Shown: positions 8,517 to 17,309, counted from the first letter of the stretch. The stretch: DNA of 56,715 bases from CALAMD01 sp035301345 (GCA_035301345.1 DATGUM010000038.1:1-56715); one strand, 5' to 3'. Notes: generated by a model from the letters alone, not told the origin. Numbers and translations are program-made.

Positions 8517-9827
8517 GTGATGCTGTTTAGTTTAATCATATTAATATGTTTGCCGATAATGCATAGTTCAGCAGCTGAAGATGACGGGAAAGGTCAACTC
8601 GTTTATATGATACCGATTGAAAAAGAAGTCGAGCGAGGCTTAGAAGCATTTTTAATAAGAGCAACAGATGAGGCGGTAGAAGCCGGTGCTGATCATATTA
8701 TTTTTGAGATTGATACACCAGGTGGACGTGTCGATTCTGCTAGTCAAATTGGTAAATTATTACAAGGGTTGCAAATACCAACGACATCATATATTGTGAA
8801 TGAAGCGTTATCAGCAGGATCATATATTGCATTAAATACGGATACGATTTATATGAATCCACAAGCGACAATTGGTGCAAGTGGAATCATTAATGAAGAC
8901 GGGACGGCAGCAGATAAAAAGGCACAGTCGTTTTGGCTCGCAGCTATGGAAGCTGCAGCAGAATCAAAAGGAAGAGATCCGATTTATGCAGCGGCAATGG
9001 CAGATGAAACGATTGATTTACCAGAATATGGAGCGCCAGAAGGGGAGTTTTTAACGTTATTCCCAAGAGAAGCTGTTGAGGTAGAATATGCGAAAGCGAT
9101 TGTAAATAATCGTGTACAATTGTTGGATGAAATGGGACTTTCTGAAGCGACTATAGAAGAAGCTGAAGTTACATTTGCTGAAGAAATTGCACGTTTCGTA
9201 ACGAGTCCAATCGTTATTCCTATTTTACTATCAATTGCGAGTATCGGTTTAATCGTTGAACTTTATTCACCAGGATTTGGTGTCCCTGGATCTATGGGAA
9301 TATTAGCACTCGTCCTATTTTTCTACGGTCATATTATTGCTGGTTTAGCTGGAATGGAAGCAGTCGTTCTTTTAGTGTTAGGCATCGTCTTAATTATAAG
9401 TGAATTCTTCGTCACCGGGGGAATATTAGGTCTCGTAGGTGTTGGAGCTGTCATTGGTTCGTTATTTATGTCTGGTTATGACTTAGGTCATATGTCACTA
9501 AGTATCTCAATAGCTTTTATCGTTTCAATTGTTGTTGCATTTATTTTATATAAATGGATTGGAATGGAAAGAGGCTTCTTTAGACATATTATTTTAAGAG
9601 ACCGGACGACGACCGAATTAGGTTATGTTTCATCAGATATAAATGATGATTTAGTTGGTAAGCTAGGCGTTACAGTTACACCGCTTCGACCGTCTGGTAC
9701 GGCTCGTTTTGACGACGAACGGTTAGATGTTGTGTCAGAAGGTAGTTTTATTGAAAAAGATAAGCAAGTAGAAATTGTTCACGTAGAAGGTATGAGAATT
9801 GTCGTTCGATTACAAGAAGATGAATAG
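8517..9827 (+). CDS. NfeD-family membrane serine protease (YqeZ type)
   Basis: Long-form NfeD/nodulation-efficiency protein, partner of flotillins. From GTG 8517 there are 436 residues: signal-like hydrophobic start (about 2-14), a ClpP-class protease domain with DTPGGRVDSA and ALSAGSYIA (97-105, predicted nucleophile S99), four or five membrane helices (about 225-350), and a C-terminal OB-fold domain (LGVTVTPLRPSGTARF). The canonical start has no ribosome binding site. A strong GGAGGTGA at 8482-8489 is six bases before an in-frame ATA at 8496, which would add ISKKRLK and give a proper basic signal-peptide end. It is followed by floA after 14 bases, the conserved NfeD-flotillin operon. Confidence 0.93.
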   Translation: MMLFSLIILICLPIMHSSAAEDDGKGQLVYMIPIEKEVERGLEAFLIRATDEAVEAGADHIIFEIDTPGGRVDSASQIGKLLQGLQIPTTSYIVNEALSAGSYIALNTDTIYMNPQATIGASGIINEDGTAADKKAQSFWLAAMEAAAESKGRDPIYAAAMADETIDLPEYGAPEGEFLTLFPREAVEVEYAKAIVNNRVQLLDEMGLSEATIEEAEVTFAEEIARFVTSPIVIPILLSIASIGLIVELYSPGFGVPGSMGILALVLFFYGHIIAGLAGMEAVVLLVLGIVLIISEFFVTGGILGLVGVGAVIGSLFMSGYDLGHMSLSISIAFIVSIVVAFILYKWIGMERGFFRHIILRDRTTTELGYVSSDINDDLVGKLGVTVTPLRPSGTARFDDERLDVVSEGSFIEKDKQVEIVHVEGMRIVVRLQEDE

Positions 9828-9841
9828 AGGAGGAATTTTTA

Positions 9842-10852
9842 ATGAGTGTTATTGAAATCATGCCGATAATTATTATTGCTGTAATAATTATTGCTTTAGC
9901 TGTTTTATTTACTTTTGTACCAGTGATGTTATGGATTAGTGCACTAGCAGCGGGTGTTAAAGTTGGGCTGTTTACACTCGTCGGAATGCGTTTACGTCGA
10001 GTCGTTCCGTCACGAGTCATTAATCCGTTAATTAAAGCGTATAAAGCAGGTTTAGATGTGACGACGAACCAATTAGAGAGTCACTATTTAGCAGGAGGTA
10101 ACGTTGACCGAGTTGTTAACGCACTAATTGCTGCACATCGTGCGAATATTAATTTATCGTTTGAACGTGGAGCTGCAATTGATTTAGCAGGAAGAAACGT
10201 TTTAGAAGCAGTGCAAATGAGTGTTAACCCTAAAGTTATTGAAACACCGTTTATCGCAGGTATTGCTATGGACGGGATTGAAGTAAAAGCATTAGCACGT
10301 ATTACAGTACGAGCAAATATCGACCGTTTAGTTGGGGGAGCTGGAGAAGAGACAGTTATTGCCCGTGTCGGTGAGGGTGTTGTAAGTACAATTGGTAGTT
10401 CAGAAACACATAAGCAAGTTTTAGAAAATCCAGATTCTATTTCTCATACAGTTTTAGCGAAAGGATTAGACTCTGGTACAGCGTTTGAAATTTTATCTAT
10501 TGACATTGCTGACGTAGACATCGGTAAAAACATCGGTGCTATGCTTCAAACAGATCAAGCACAAGCTGATAAAAATATCGCTCAAGCGAAAGCTGAAGAG
10601 CGTCGTGCAATGGCTGTTGCACAGGAACAAGAAATGACAGCTAAAGTTGAAGAAATGCGCGCACGTGTTGTTGAAGCTGAAGCTGAGGTACCAATGGCAT
10701 TAGCAGAAGCGTTACGTTCAGGTAACATGGGTGTCATGGATTATATGAATTACAAAAATATTGATGCTGATACAGATATGCGAGATATGATTGGGGACTT
10801 ATCGAATAATAAAGAAGATAAAACTTCAGAAACAGAAGATAAAGATAAGTAA
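9842..10852 (+). CDS. floA: Flotillin-like protein FloA
   Basis: Scaffold protein of functional membrane microdomains. The 336 residues comprise an N-terminal membrane-inserted hairpin (about 5-40, very Ile/Val-rich), an SPFH/band-7 core (RVVPSRVINPLIKAYKAGL ... GIEVKALARITVRAN), an Ala/Glu-rich coiled coil (ADKNIAQAKAEERRAMAVAQ) and the family end VPMALAEALRSGNMGVMDY. GAGGAGGA at 9828-9835 precedes ATG 9842. It is co-transcribed with the upstream NfeD protease and probably with the unknown membrane protein downstream. Confidence 0.97.
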   Translation: MSVIEIMPIIIIAVIIIALAVLFTFVPVMLWISALAAGVKVGLFTLVGMRLRRVVPSRVINPLIKAYKAGLDVTTNQLESHYLAGGNVDRVVNALIAAHRANINLSFERGAAIDLAGRNVLEAVQMSVNPKVIETPFIAGIAMDGIEVKALARITVRANIDRLVGGAGEETVIARVGEGVVSTIGSSETHKQVLENPDSISHTVLAKGLDSGTAFEILSIDIADVDIGKNIGAMLQTDQAQADKNIAQAKAEERRAMAVAQEQEMTAKVEEMRARVVEAEAEVPMALAEALRSGNMGVMDYMNYKNIDADTDMRDMIGDLSNNKEDKTSETEDKDK

Positions 10853-10880
10853 TCAACATATTTAAGAAAGTAGGGATAAA

Positions 10881-11462
10881 ATGGGTACATTAATAGACGT
10901 TATACTATCAAACCCTATACTACTTATGTTAATCGTCGGTGGACTATTTTCAATGATGAAACAAGACGATAAGAAAAAGAAGAAAAGACAGCAAACGAAT
11001 CGTTCTGCCGAGCGCGGCAATCAACAAAGAAAAAGTATTGGGGATACAATCCGCGAAACGATTTCAACAATTGAAGAAGAAGTTAAAAAAGCAGCAGAGC
11101 AGAATCGTTCAGAAGCTAAACAGCCTCAAGCAGAACCGAAGCAAGCACAACAACAGTCGCAACCACTTGGTAGGTTTGAGACGACTGCAGCGGATGCTAT
11201 TGAGGAACAACGCCAGAAGCAGTATGAACGTTTAGCAAGTAATATTGCTGAGGCGAGTGATATGTATGAGGAAGAATTACCCTCTTATGCCAAGCAAATG
11301 GAAGTAAAGCATGAAAAGAGAAAGAAATCAGATTTCGAAAAACAGTTCAAAGGTCATTTAACGAAAAAAGGTTTAGCTAACAGCATTATTATGGCTGAAG
11401 TGTTAGGCCCACCAAGATCTAAACAACCTTATGAAAGTATCGTAATGAAACGAAGAAGATAA
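10881..11462 (+). CDS. Unknown membrane-anchored protein downstream of floA
   Basis: I do not recognise a named family. The 193-residue product starts with one hydrophobic segment (about 4-25, DVILSNPILLMLIVGGLFSM), then a lysine-rich stretch (KQDDKKKKKRQQ) and a long Gln/Glu-rich, probably helical region. It ends with the compact motif NSIIMAEVLGPPRSKQPY (about 167-184). From memory, this C-terminal motif recurs in hypothetical Firmicute proteins. AGTAGGGA precedes ATG 10881. It lies 28 bases after floA and ends at a terminator, so it is probably the third gene of the nfeD-floA operon. The positive-inside rule predicts a cytoplasmic tail, which could contact the flotillin scaffold (inference). 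Confidence 0.85.
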   Translation: MGTLIDVILSNPILLMLIVGGLFSMMKQDDKKKKKRQQTNRSAERGNQQRKSIGDTIRETISTIEEEVKKAAEQNRSEAKQPQAEPKQAQQQSQPLGRFETTAADAIEEQRQKQYERLASNIAEASDMYEEELPSYAKQMEVKHEKRKKSDFEKQFKGHLTKKGLANSIIMAEVLGPPRSKQPYESIVMKRRR

Positions 11463-11469
11463 TAAAATG

Positions 11470-11508
11470 TCGATTGTTGAGCAAACGTTCAACAATCGAT
11501 TTTTTTTA
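11470..11508 (+). terminator. Terminator of the nfeD-floA operon
   Basis: Perfect 11-bp stem (TCGATTGTTGA, 11470-11480 with 11489-11499) followed by nine Ts. Confidence 0.88.
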
Positions 11509-11528
11509 TTAGAATGAATCTAATCACA

Positions 11529-11741
11529 GTATGAGTAAAATGTTTGTGGGACTACGCCCTACTTGTTGTGTAAAGTTTTCACTTCAGAAATGTACTTCGT
11601 TTGTCCACGAAGAATTGAAGTGCATTCTTCGCACCATCAACTTCTAATTCCTCTACTGTCGTGTCGGTATTAGGGATTTTCGGATACGGCTATTCCCGCA
11701 GACGTCCCCATACATTTCTTTCGTTCAAGTTAATTTACACA
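11529..11741 (-). repeat. Dispersed repeat, copy 1
   Basis: 213 bases, about 94% identical without gaps to 56468-56680. I count roughly a dozen substitutions. On the minus strand it contains GACGTCTGCGGGAA, GTATCCGAAAATCCCTAA and a 3' part that can fold into ACTTCA...TGAAGT enclosing CTTCG...CGAAG. It has no coding capacity. The wording resembles the GC-rich intergenic repeats common in Bacillaceae genomes (from memory). The minus-strand assignment is arbitrary and follows the related copy at 11949. Confidence 0.85.
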
Positions 11742-11948
11742 CAGAATATCGGGATAGATTACAAGTGAAGGAAATTACTAAGCTTTGTAACGTTATGCCT
11801 TAAAGGGATTAAGAGGATACCAGTTATTAACTTAGCTTTAAAAGGCTTCAAGTTGACGTATTTATTTAAATGAGTAGGTGAAATATACGTAGATTGGCGA
11901 AGAATAATAAAAACTTATTAAATCAGAAAAACACAAATGACGCATACA
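11742..11948. other. Gene-free spacer between inverted repeat members
   Basis: About 200 AT-rich bases with no ORF that has a start and ribosome binding site. In B. subtilis this interval holds yqfC and yqfD; I see no residue of either. Confidence 0.4.
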
Positions 11949-12110
11949 GCTTAAGTGAAAGAACTATACGAAGACGCCTGTGGGAAGGTAATGAGATAGG
12001 TGATAACCTATTTCATTACACGTATCCGAAAATCCCTAGAACCGACATGATAATGGAGGTTCTAGAAGTTGAGGTCGTCCCGCGGCAAGCGTAGTATAGT
12101 TCTGAAACGA
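11949..12110 (+). repeat. Diverged dispersed repeat member in inverted orientation
   Basis: Aligns with the reverse complement of the 11529-11741 repeat: shared GAAAGAA, GACGCCTGTGGGAA and the identical stretch CGTATCCGAAAATCCCTA, then AACCGACA and TAGAAGTTG. It carries an extra hairpin insertion: 11988-12001 pairs with 12006-12019, 14 bp with one G-U pair around a GATA loop. A second stem follows (CTAGAACC 12036-12043 with GGTTCTAG 12058-12065). The 66-codon frame at 11894-12094 is just this repeat translated. Confidence 0.75.
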
Positions 12111-12133
12111 TCACCCGCAAAAGTGAAGTATAT

Positions 12134-12148
12134 ATCACCTGAGGTGAT
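12134..12148. repeat. Short palindrome upstream of phoH
   Basis: ATCACCT-G-AGGTGAT, perfect 7-bp inverted repeat with a one-base centre. It may be a protein-binding site or the edge of the repeat element; no gene context decides. Confidence 0.4.
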
Positions 12149-12241
12149 TAATAAAAATAGTAATCTATACAAAAGATGGCATTTTGAACATATTTATTAG
12201 GTACCTACAAATACTTGACTCAATCCTAATCACACGTACTG

Positions 12242-12270
12242 TTAAACTATTTCCATAAAAAGTGTATAAT
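12242..12270 (+). promoter_or_regulatory. Probable promoter of the phoH-era operon
   Basis: TTAAAC (12242-12247), a 17-base spacer and a perfect TATAAT (12265-12270). A leader of about 130 bases follows, containing a small hairpin near 12328-12352 (TAAAGTAA/TTACTTTA). Confidence 0.7.
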
Positions 12271-12405
12271 AAAAGTAGCAAAGATAAATAAACCTCTGAT
12301 GGAAGATTTACATGAACTTATGTAGAGTGGTAAAGTAAAGTTACTTTAACCATATAATAAACGATGAACTCATACGTTATTAATGATAGACCAAGGAGAT
12401 TGATT

Positions 12406-13368
12406 ATGGAAAACGATTTAAAAACAATTGATTTACATTTAACAGATACGAACGAAGCAATTCAATTGTTCGGAACGAATGATAAGCATTTAAAACAAAT
12501 TGAATTAATAATGGACGTTTCAATCGTCACCCGCGGAGAAAAGATTCAAATATCAGGTGATGATCAGGCTATTCATTTAATTGAAGAAGTATTACGTACG
12601 TTAGTTGAGATTATTAGATCAGGTCAACCAATCGCAGAAAGAGACGTCGTTTACGCTTTAGAACTTGCTAAAAAAGGGAAAATCAACGAGCTTGAGACAC
12701 TCTTTGAAGATGAAATTGCTCGAACAGCAAAAGGAACGCCTATTCGCGTAAAAACACTCGGTCAAAAAGAATACGTGCAAGCGATGAAAGATTACGATCT
12801 CGTTTTCGGTATTGGCCCAGCAGGAACAGGGAAAACATTTCTTGCAGTCGTTATGGCTGTACAAGCGTTAAAAGATGGGCACGTGAAGCGAATTATTTTA
12901 ACACGTCCAGCAGTCGAAGCAGGCGAAAGCTTAGGGTTTTTACCTGGTGATTTAAAAGAGAAAGTAGACCCTTACTTAAGACCTCTTTATGATGCATTAC
13001 ATGATGTGTTCGGTAGAGAACATACAGGCCGGTTGATTGAACGTGAAATAATTGAAATTGCTCCACTCGCATATATGCGTGGTCGTACATTAGATGACGC
13101 TTTCGTTATATTAGATGAAGCACAAAACACAACACCTGAACAGATGAAGATGTTTTTAACACGTCTCGGATTTAATTCAAAAATGATTATAACAGGTGAT
13201 ATTACACAAATTGATTTACCGCGAGGTGTGAAGTCAGGCTTACAAATTGCTGAAGGAAAGTTACGTCACGTATCAGGTATAAAAATGATTTATCTTCAGC
13301 AAACTGATGTCGTCCGCCACCCGCTCGTTCAAAAAATAATCGAAGCTTATGAAGAAGATGAAGACTAA
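12406..13368 (+). CDS. phoH: PhoH-like ATPase
   Basis: PhoH/YqfE-type P-loop ATPase, 320 residues, usually linked to YbeY and RNA metabolism. It has an N-terminal KH-like region (about 10-85), Walker A GPAGTGKT (137-144) and Walker B VILDEAQN, followed by the helicase-like ITGDITQIDLPRG. ATG 12406 is chosen because AAGGAGA at 12393-12399 precedes it; an ATG at 12364 in the same frame lacks a ribosome binding site. It is the first gene of the cluster phoH-pgpH-ybeY-dgkA-era-recO. Upstream yqfC and yqfD of B. subtilis are missing. Confidence 0.95.
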   Translation: MENDLKTIDLHLTDTNEAIQLFGTNDKHLKQIELIMDVSIVTRGEKIQISGDDQAIHLIEEVLRTLVEIIRSGQPIAERDVVYALELAKKGKINELETLFEDEIARTAKGTPIRVKTLGQKEYVQAMKDYDLVFGIGPAGTGKTFLAVVMAVQALKDGHVKRIILTRPAVEAGESLGFLPGDLKEKVDPYLRPLYDALHDVFGREHTGRLIEREIIEIAPLAYMRGRTLDDAFVILDEAQNTTPEQMKMFLTRLGFNSKMIITGDITQIDLPRGVKSGLQIAEGKLRHVSGIKMIYLQQTDVVRHPLVQKIIEAYEEDED

Positions 13369-13408
13369 GCAATGCATATATAAGCAGCGCTACTAGAGGT
13401 GAGAACTA

Positions 13409-15544
13409 TTGTATAAAAAGTTGATGCACTACTTTAAAAATACTGAGGCAAAATCAATGAAACTAGCCATTACGATTCCGCTAGTTATTTTAGCTGTCTT
13501 TTTCTTTTTCATTACAGTAAACAATGTGTATACGAAAACATATGATATTGAGAGATTTAATCGAGCAAAAGAAACGATTCATTCACCAATAACAATTGAA
13601 CACGAATCAGAGACTGACAGAAAAGTAAGGGAAAGCGTTCAATCTGTTGAGGATCGTTTTGACGTGTCTGATGATTTAACAGAGGAACGACTTGATTACA
13701 TAGAAGAAATATTTGAAATTACTAAAAAGATGAGTGAAGAACAAGCGAAAGATGCGACGAGTGAAACAGATGAGTCGGACGGTAACTCTAACAAAGAGCT
13801 TTTAACACAGTTAAAGCAAGTGTTGTCATCAGATATTACGAGTGCCTTAGATGATAAAGTTTTATTACAACTCATTCATTTAAAGGCTGATGAACAGAAA
13901 AAGTTAGAAAAATTGATAAAAGAAACGATTAAAGAATCAATGGACCGTGGCGTTCGTGCTGACAATATTGAATCGATTAAAAATGAAGCGATACAAACAA
14001 TTGAATTTGAAGGATTAACGGAGCAATCAATCGAACTCGCGACGTCTCTGACAGATTATGCAATTATTGAAAATTCATTCTTTGATGCTGATCGAACGAT
14101 GGAAGCGAGGAAAGAAGCTGCGAGTAACGTTGAACCAGTGATGATTCGCGCGGGTGAAGTAATTGTAAGTGAAGGTCAAATTATAACGAATGAAATATAC
14201 GAAGAACTTGAACTGACAGGGTTATTAAAAGAGGAACGTAATATTTTTCCTGTGATAGGACTTTCTTTACTTATTATTATTATTATAACTGTCATGGCGA
14301 TCGAACTATTTAGACTGCACCGAAGAAATTTATTGAAGCGCGGGGCAGTATTAGCGATTTTCTTTATAAGTATTTTAGTCGTTACACTTATGAAAGTGAG
14401 TAGTTTATTTTCGGAACAAATGTCACAAATATATTTTGTCGTACCGATTGCAACTGGCGTATTATTAATTAAACAATTAATTGCGGGCAGAATGGCAATT
14501 GTTTTATCAACACTTTACGCTATTTTAGGAAGTATTATTTTCAATAATTATATTCCGGGATCATTAAATGTCGAAGCAGGCATTTATTTTTACTTTTCAC
14601 AAATTAGCGCAATCGTTTTATTTACAAATATAAGAGACCGACTCTCTCTTTTAAGAGCAGGCGTTGGAATTGCTGTCGTGAACGTTATAACAGTGTTATC
14701 ATTTTTATTTTTATCTTTTGAAAAATATGCACTGATTGACTTCATGCTACCAGTTATATTTGCTGTTATATCGGCAATCCTTTCAGCTGTTTTAACGATT
14801 GGCTTTTTACCGTTTTTTGAAACAGGGTTAGGTATGTTGTCAGACGTGAAGTTACTATCATTAGCGAACCCTAATCAACCATTATTACGAAAATTGCTTA
14901 TTGAAGCTCCGGGGACTTACCACCATTCAATAATGGTCGCTAATTTAAGTGAGTTAGCATGTGAAACGATCGGGGCAAATGGTTTACTTGCACGAGTCGG
15001 CGCATATTACCATGATATAGGGAAAACAGTTAGCCCACATTACTTTATTGAAAATCAAGTGTCCATTAAAAATCCACATGACTTTATAGAACCGGAACAA
15101 AGTGCTAAAATTATAATTAATCATCCGTATGATGGTGCAAAGATGTTGAAGGAATATCAACTGCCGAAAGAAATCATTGATATTGCTAAACAACATCACG
15201 GAACGACATTACTAAAATTCTTTTATTTTAAAGAGAAGGAAAGTAATGAAGCTGTTGATGAAGCGAAATTTAGATATCCAGGGCCAAAGCCACAGACGAA
15301 AGAAGCGGCTGTCATTTGTATTTGTGATTCAGTAGAGGCAGCTGTACGATCGCTGAAAGAACCGACGAAGGAAAAGATTGATGAAATTGTTTCGTCGATA
15401 ATTAAGGATCGTTTAATGGATGGCCAATTGGATGAAAGTTCACTCACATTGGGTGAAAGTAATGAAGTAAAAGCCGTTATATGCGAAACATTAAAAGGAA
15501 TCTTTCACTCAAGAATCCAATACCCTGACGAGGAGGCAAATTAA
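13409..15544 (+). CDS. pgpH: 7TM-HD cyclic-di-AMP phosphodiesterase PgpH
   Basis: Membrane phosphodiesterase (YqfF type) that hydrolyses c-di-AMP. It is 711 residues long: N-terminal membrane segment (about 18-40), an extracytoplasmic 7TM-HDED domain (about 45-275), seven membrane helices (about 280-475) and a cytoplasmic HD domain. H505/H506 are in TYHHSIMVANLSE and H535-D536 in YYHDIGK. It starts at TTG 13409 after AGAGGTGAG. Its stop overlaps the ybeY start (TAATG), which indicates translational coupling. It should connect c-di-AMP turnover with this RNA-processing operon. Confidence 0.95.
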   Translation: MYKKLMHYFKNTEAKSMKLAITIPLVILAVFFFFITVNNVYTKTYDIERFNRAKETIHSPITIEHESETDRKVRESVQSVEDRFDVSDDLTEERLDYIEEIFEITKKMSEEQAKDATSETDESDGNSNKELLTQLKQVLSSDITSALDDKVLLQLIHLKADEQKKLEKLIKETIKESMDRGVRADNIESIKNEAIQTIEFEGLTEQSIELATSLTDYAIIENSFFDADRTMEARKEAASNVEPVMIRAGEVIVSEGQIITNEIYEELELTGLLKEERNIFPVIGLSLLIIIIITVMAIELFRLHRRNLLKRGAVLAIFFISILVVTLMKVSSLFSEQMSQIYFVVPIATGVLLIKQLIAGRMAIVLSTLYAILGSIIFNNYIPGSLNVEAGIYFYFSQISAIVLFTNIRDRLSLLRAGVGIAVVNVITVLSFLFLSFEKYALIDFMLPVIFAVISAILSAVLTIGFLPFFETGLGMLSDVKLLSLANPNQPLLRKLLIEAPGTYHHSIMVANLSELACETIGANGLLARVGAYYHDIGKTVSPHYFIENQVSIKNPHDFIEPEQSAKIIINHPYDGAKMLKEYQLPKEIIDIAKQHHGTTLLKFFYFKEKESNEAVDEAKFRYPGPKPQTKEAAVICICDSVEAAVRSLKEPTKEKIDEIVSSIIKDRLMDGQLDESSLTLGESNEVKAVICETLKGIFHSRIQYPDEEAN

Positions 15545-16011
15545 TGTACATTGATTTTCATGACGCAACAAAATCAGTTAATGCTAATTATATCGATTTA
15601 CTTGAGCGAATCTTACAGTTTGCTGCAAAAGAGGAACGAATATCAAAAGAAGTAGAAATGAGCGTTAACTTCGTTGATGATAAAGAAATTCAAGCATTAA
15701 ATCGAAACTATCGTCAAATAAATGAGCCGACAGATGTTATATCATTTGCTTTACAAGATCATGTAGCGGGTGAAGTTCATATCGTTTCAGAACAGAATGT
15801 TCCGTTAGCTCTAGGGGATATTGTTATTTCTGTCGATCGCGCCCATGCGCAAGCAGAACAATATGACCATTCATTTGAGCGAGAACTCGCTTTTTTAACC
15901 GTGCATGGCTTTTTACATTTACTCGGGTATAGTCATGACGATGAACGAAGCGAGGAAAAAATGTTTGCTCGTCAAAAAGAATTGTTAAAGGAATTTAACA
16001 TTGAAAGATAA
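15544..16011 (+). CDS. ybeY: Endoribonuclease YbeY
   Basis: Zinc-dependent RNase for 16S rRNA 3'-end maturation and ribosome quality control. 155 residues with the metal motif H121-GFL-H125-LLGYS-H131-D and the upstream NEPTDVISFAL signature. The ribosome binding site GAGGAGG lies inside the end of pgpH and the start overlaps the pgpH stop by one base. The next gene, dgkA, begins 11 bases before its stop. Confidence 0.97.
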   Translation: MYIDFHDATKSVNANYIDLLERILQFAAKEERISKEVEMSVNFVDDKEIQALNRNYRQINEPTDVISFALQDHVAGEVHIVSEQNVPLALGDIVISVDRAHAQAEQYDHSFERELAFLTVHGFLHLLGYSHDDERSEEKMFARQKELLKEFNIER

Positions 16012-16354
16012 AAAAGGTTTTATCGGATTTAAGTATGCATGGAACGGAATAAAAGAAGTGTTAAAGACTGAACGAAATATGAGAATACACGTGACTTTAT
16101 TTACGATCATATTAATCGCTTCAATTATTCTTCGGATATCTACTGTCGAATGGCTATTTGTACTAAGTGTTAGTGCTCTCGTACTTACGACAGAGATGAT
16201 TAATAGTGTCATTGAACGAATAACAGATTACTTATTTCCACATAGTGATGAACGTGCGAAACATATGAAAGATATAGCAGCAGGAGCAGTTCTTATAGCA
16301 GCTGTATTTGCCGCAATAGTCGGCTTAATTATCTTTTTGCCGAAAGTGTTTTAA
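16001..16354 (+). CDS. dgkA: Undecaprenol/diacylglycerol kinase DgkA
   Basis: Small integral membrane kinase; in Gram-positives it phosphorylates undecaprenol to recycle the cell-wall lipid carrier. 117 residues, three membrane helices (about 33-50, 52-70, 95-115). The active-site segment TTEMINSVIER and the following HSDERAKHMKDIAAGAV are intact. It starts with TTG 16001 inside the end of ybeY, seven bases after AAAGGA; no ATG or GTG gives the conserved N-terminus GFKYAWNGIK. B. subtilis has cdd between dgkA and era; it is absent here. Confidence 0.95.
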   Translation: MKDKKGFIGFKYAWNGIKEVLKTERNMRIHVTLFTIILIASIILRISTVEWLFVLSVSALVLTTEMINSVIERITDYLFPHSDERAKHMKDIAAGAVLIAAVFAAIVGLIIFLPKVF

Positions 16355-16378
16355 AAGATGAGAATGGTGGGAAGCGAT

Positions 16379-17275
16379 ATGGAAAAAGACTTTAAATCAG
16401 GTTTTATCTCGATTATAGGGCGTCCAAATGTTGGGAAATCAACATTTATTAATCAAGCCATTGGACAAAAAATCTCTATTATTAGTGATAAACCACAAAC
16501 AACAAGGAATAAAATTCAATGTATATATACAGATGACGATACACAAATGGTATTTATTGATACACCTGGTATTCATAAGCCAAAGCATCGACTAGGAGAT
16601 CATTTAGTTCGTGTCGCAAAAAGTACATTAAATGAAGTTGAAGCTATTTTATTTATGATTGATGCGAGTGAAGGTTACGGAAGAGGCGATCAATTTATTA
16701 TCGATTTATTAAAAACGGTCGATAGTCCAGTATTTTTAATTATTAATAAAGTTGATCTCATTCACCCGGATGAATTATTTCCGCTGATAGACACGTATAA
16801 AGAGAAAATAGACTTTGAAGAAATTATACCTATTTCAGCACTAAATGGTAACAATGTTACATACTTATTAAATGAGTTAAAAAACTACTTACCAACAGGA
16901 CCTAAATATTATGATGAAGATATGGTGACTGACCATCCAGAGCGTTTTATTATGAGTGAACTCATTAGGGAAAAAGTGCTCCATATGACTCGAGAGGAAG
17001 TCCCTCATTCTATTGCGATTGTAATAGAGAATGTTGAAGAAAGAAAATCAAAGGCGATGTATATTCAAGCTGTAATTATTGCTGAACGTGAGAGCCAGAA
17101 AGGAATCTTAATCGGTAAGCGGGGTTCTATGCTAAAGGAAATTGGTAAAGAAGCACGCAAAGATATAGAAAATTTATTAGGGACAAAAGTATTTTTAGAA
17201 TTGTGGGTAAAAGTCCAGAAAGACTGGCGTAATAAAGAACGTTATTTAAATCAGTACGGTTATAGTAAAGAATAA
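16379..17275 (+). CDS. era: GTPase Era
   Basis: Essential Ras-like GTPase for 30S assembly that binds the 3' end of 16S rRNA. 298 residues: G1 GRPNVGKS, G3 DTPGIHKPKHRLG, G4 NKVD, then a C-terminal KH RNA-binding domain (IGKRGSMLKEIGKEARKDIE). I choose ATG 16379, six bases after GGTGGGA, giving MEKDFKSGFISIIG as in relatives; in-frame ATGs at 16358 and 16364 lie before that site. It follows dgkA after 24 bases. Confidence 0.97.
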   Translation: MEKDFKSGFISIIGRPNVGKSTFINQAIGQKISIISDKPQTTRNKIQCIYTDDDTQMVFIDTPGIHKPKHRLGDHLVRVAKSTLNEVEAILFMIDASEGYGRGDQFIIDLLKTVDSPVFLIINKVDLIHPDELFPLIDTYKEKIDFEEIIPISALNGNNVTYLLNELKNYLPTGPKYYDEDMVTDHPERFIMSELIREKVLHMTREEVPHSIAIVIENVEERKSKAMYIQAVIIAERESQKGILIGKRGSMLKEIGKEARKDIENLLGTKVFLELWVKVQKDWRNKERYLNQYGYSKE

Positions 17276-17309
17276 TGTTAAATGAATCATTCGGAGGAAG
17301 GAATATGCC

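Noticed and set aside
11894..12094. 66-codon open frame beginning MAKNNKNLLNQ
   Set aside because: No ribosome binding site, and its sequence is the dispersed repeat read as protein; the hairpin insertion explains the frame.
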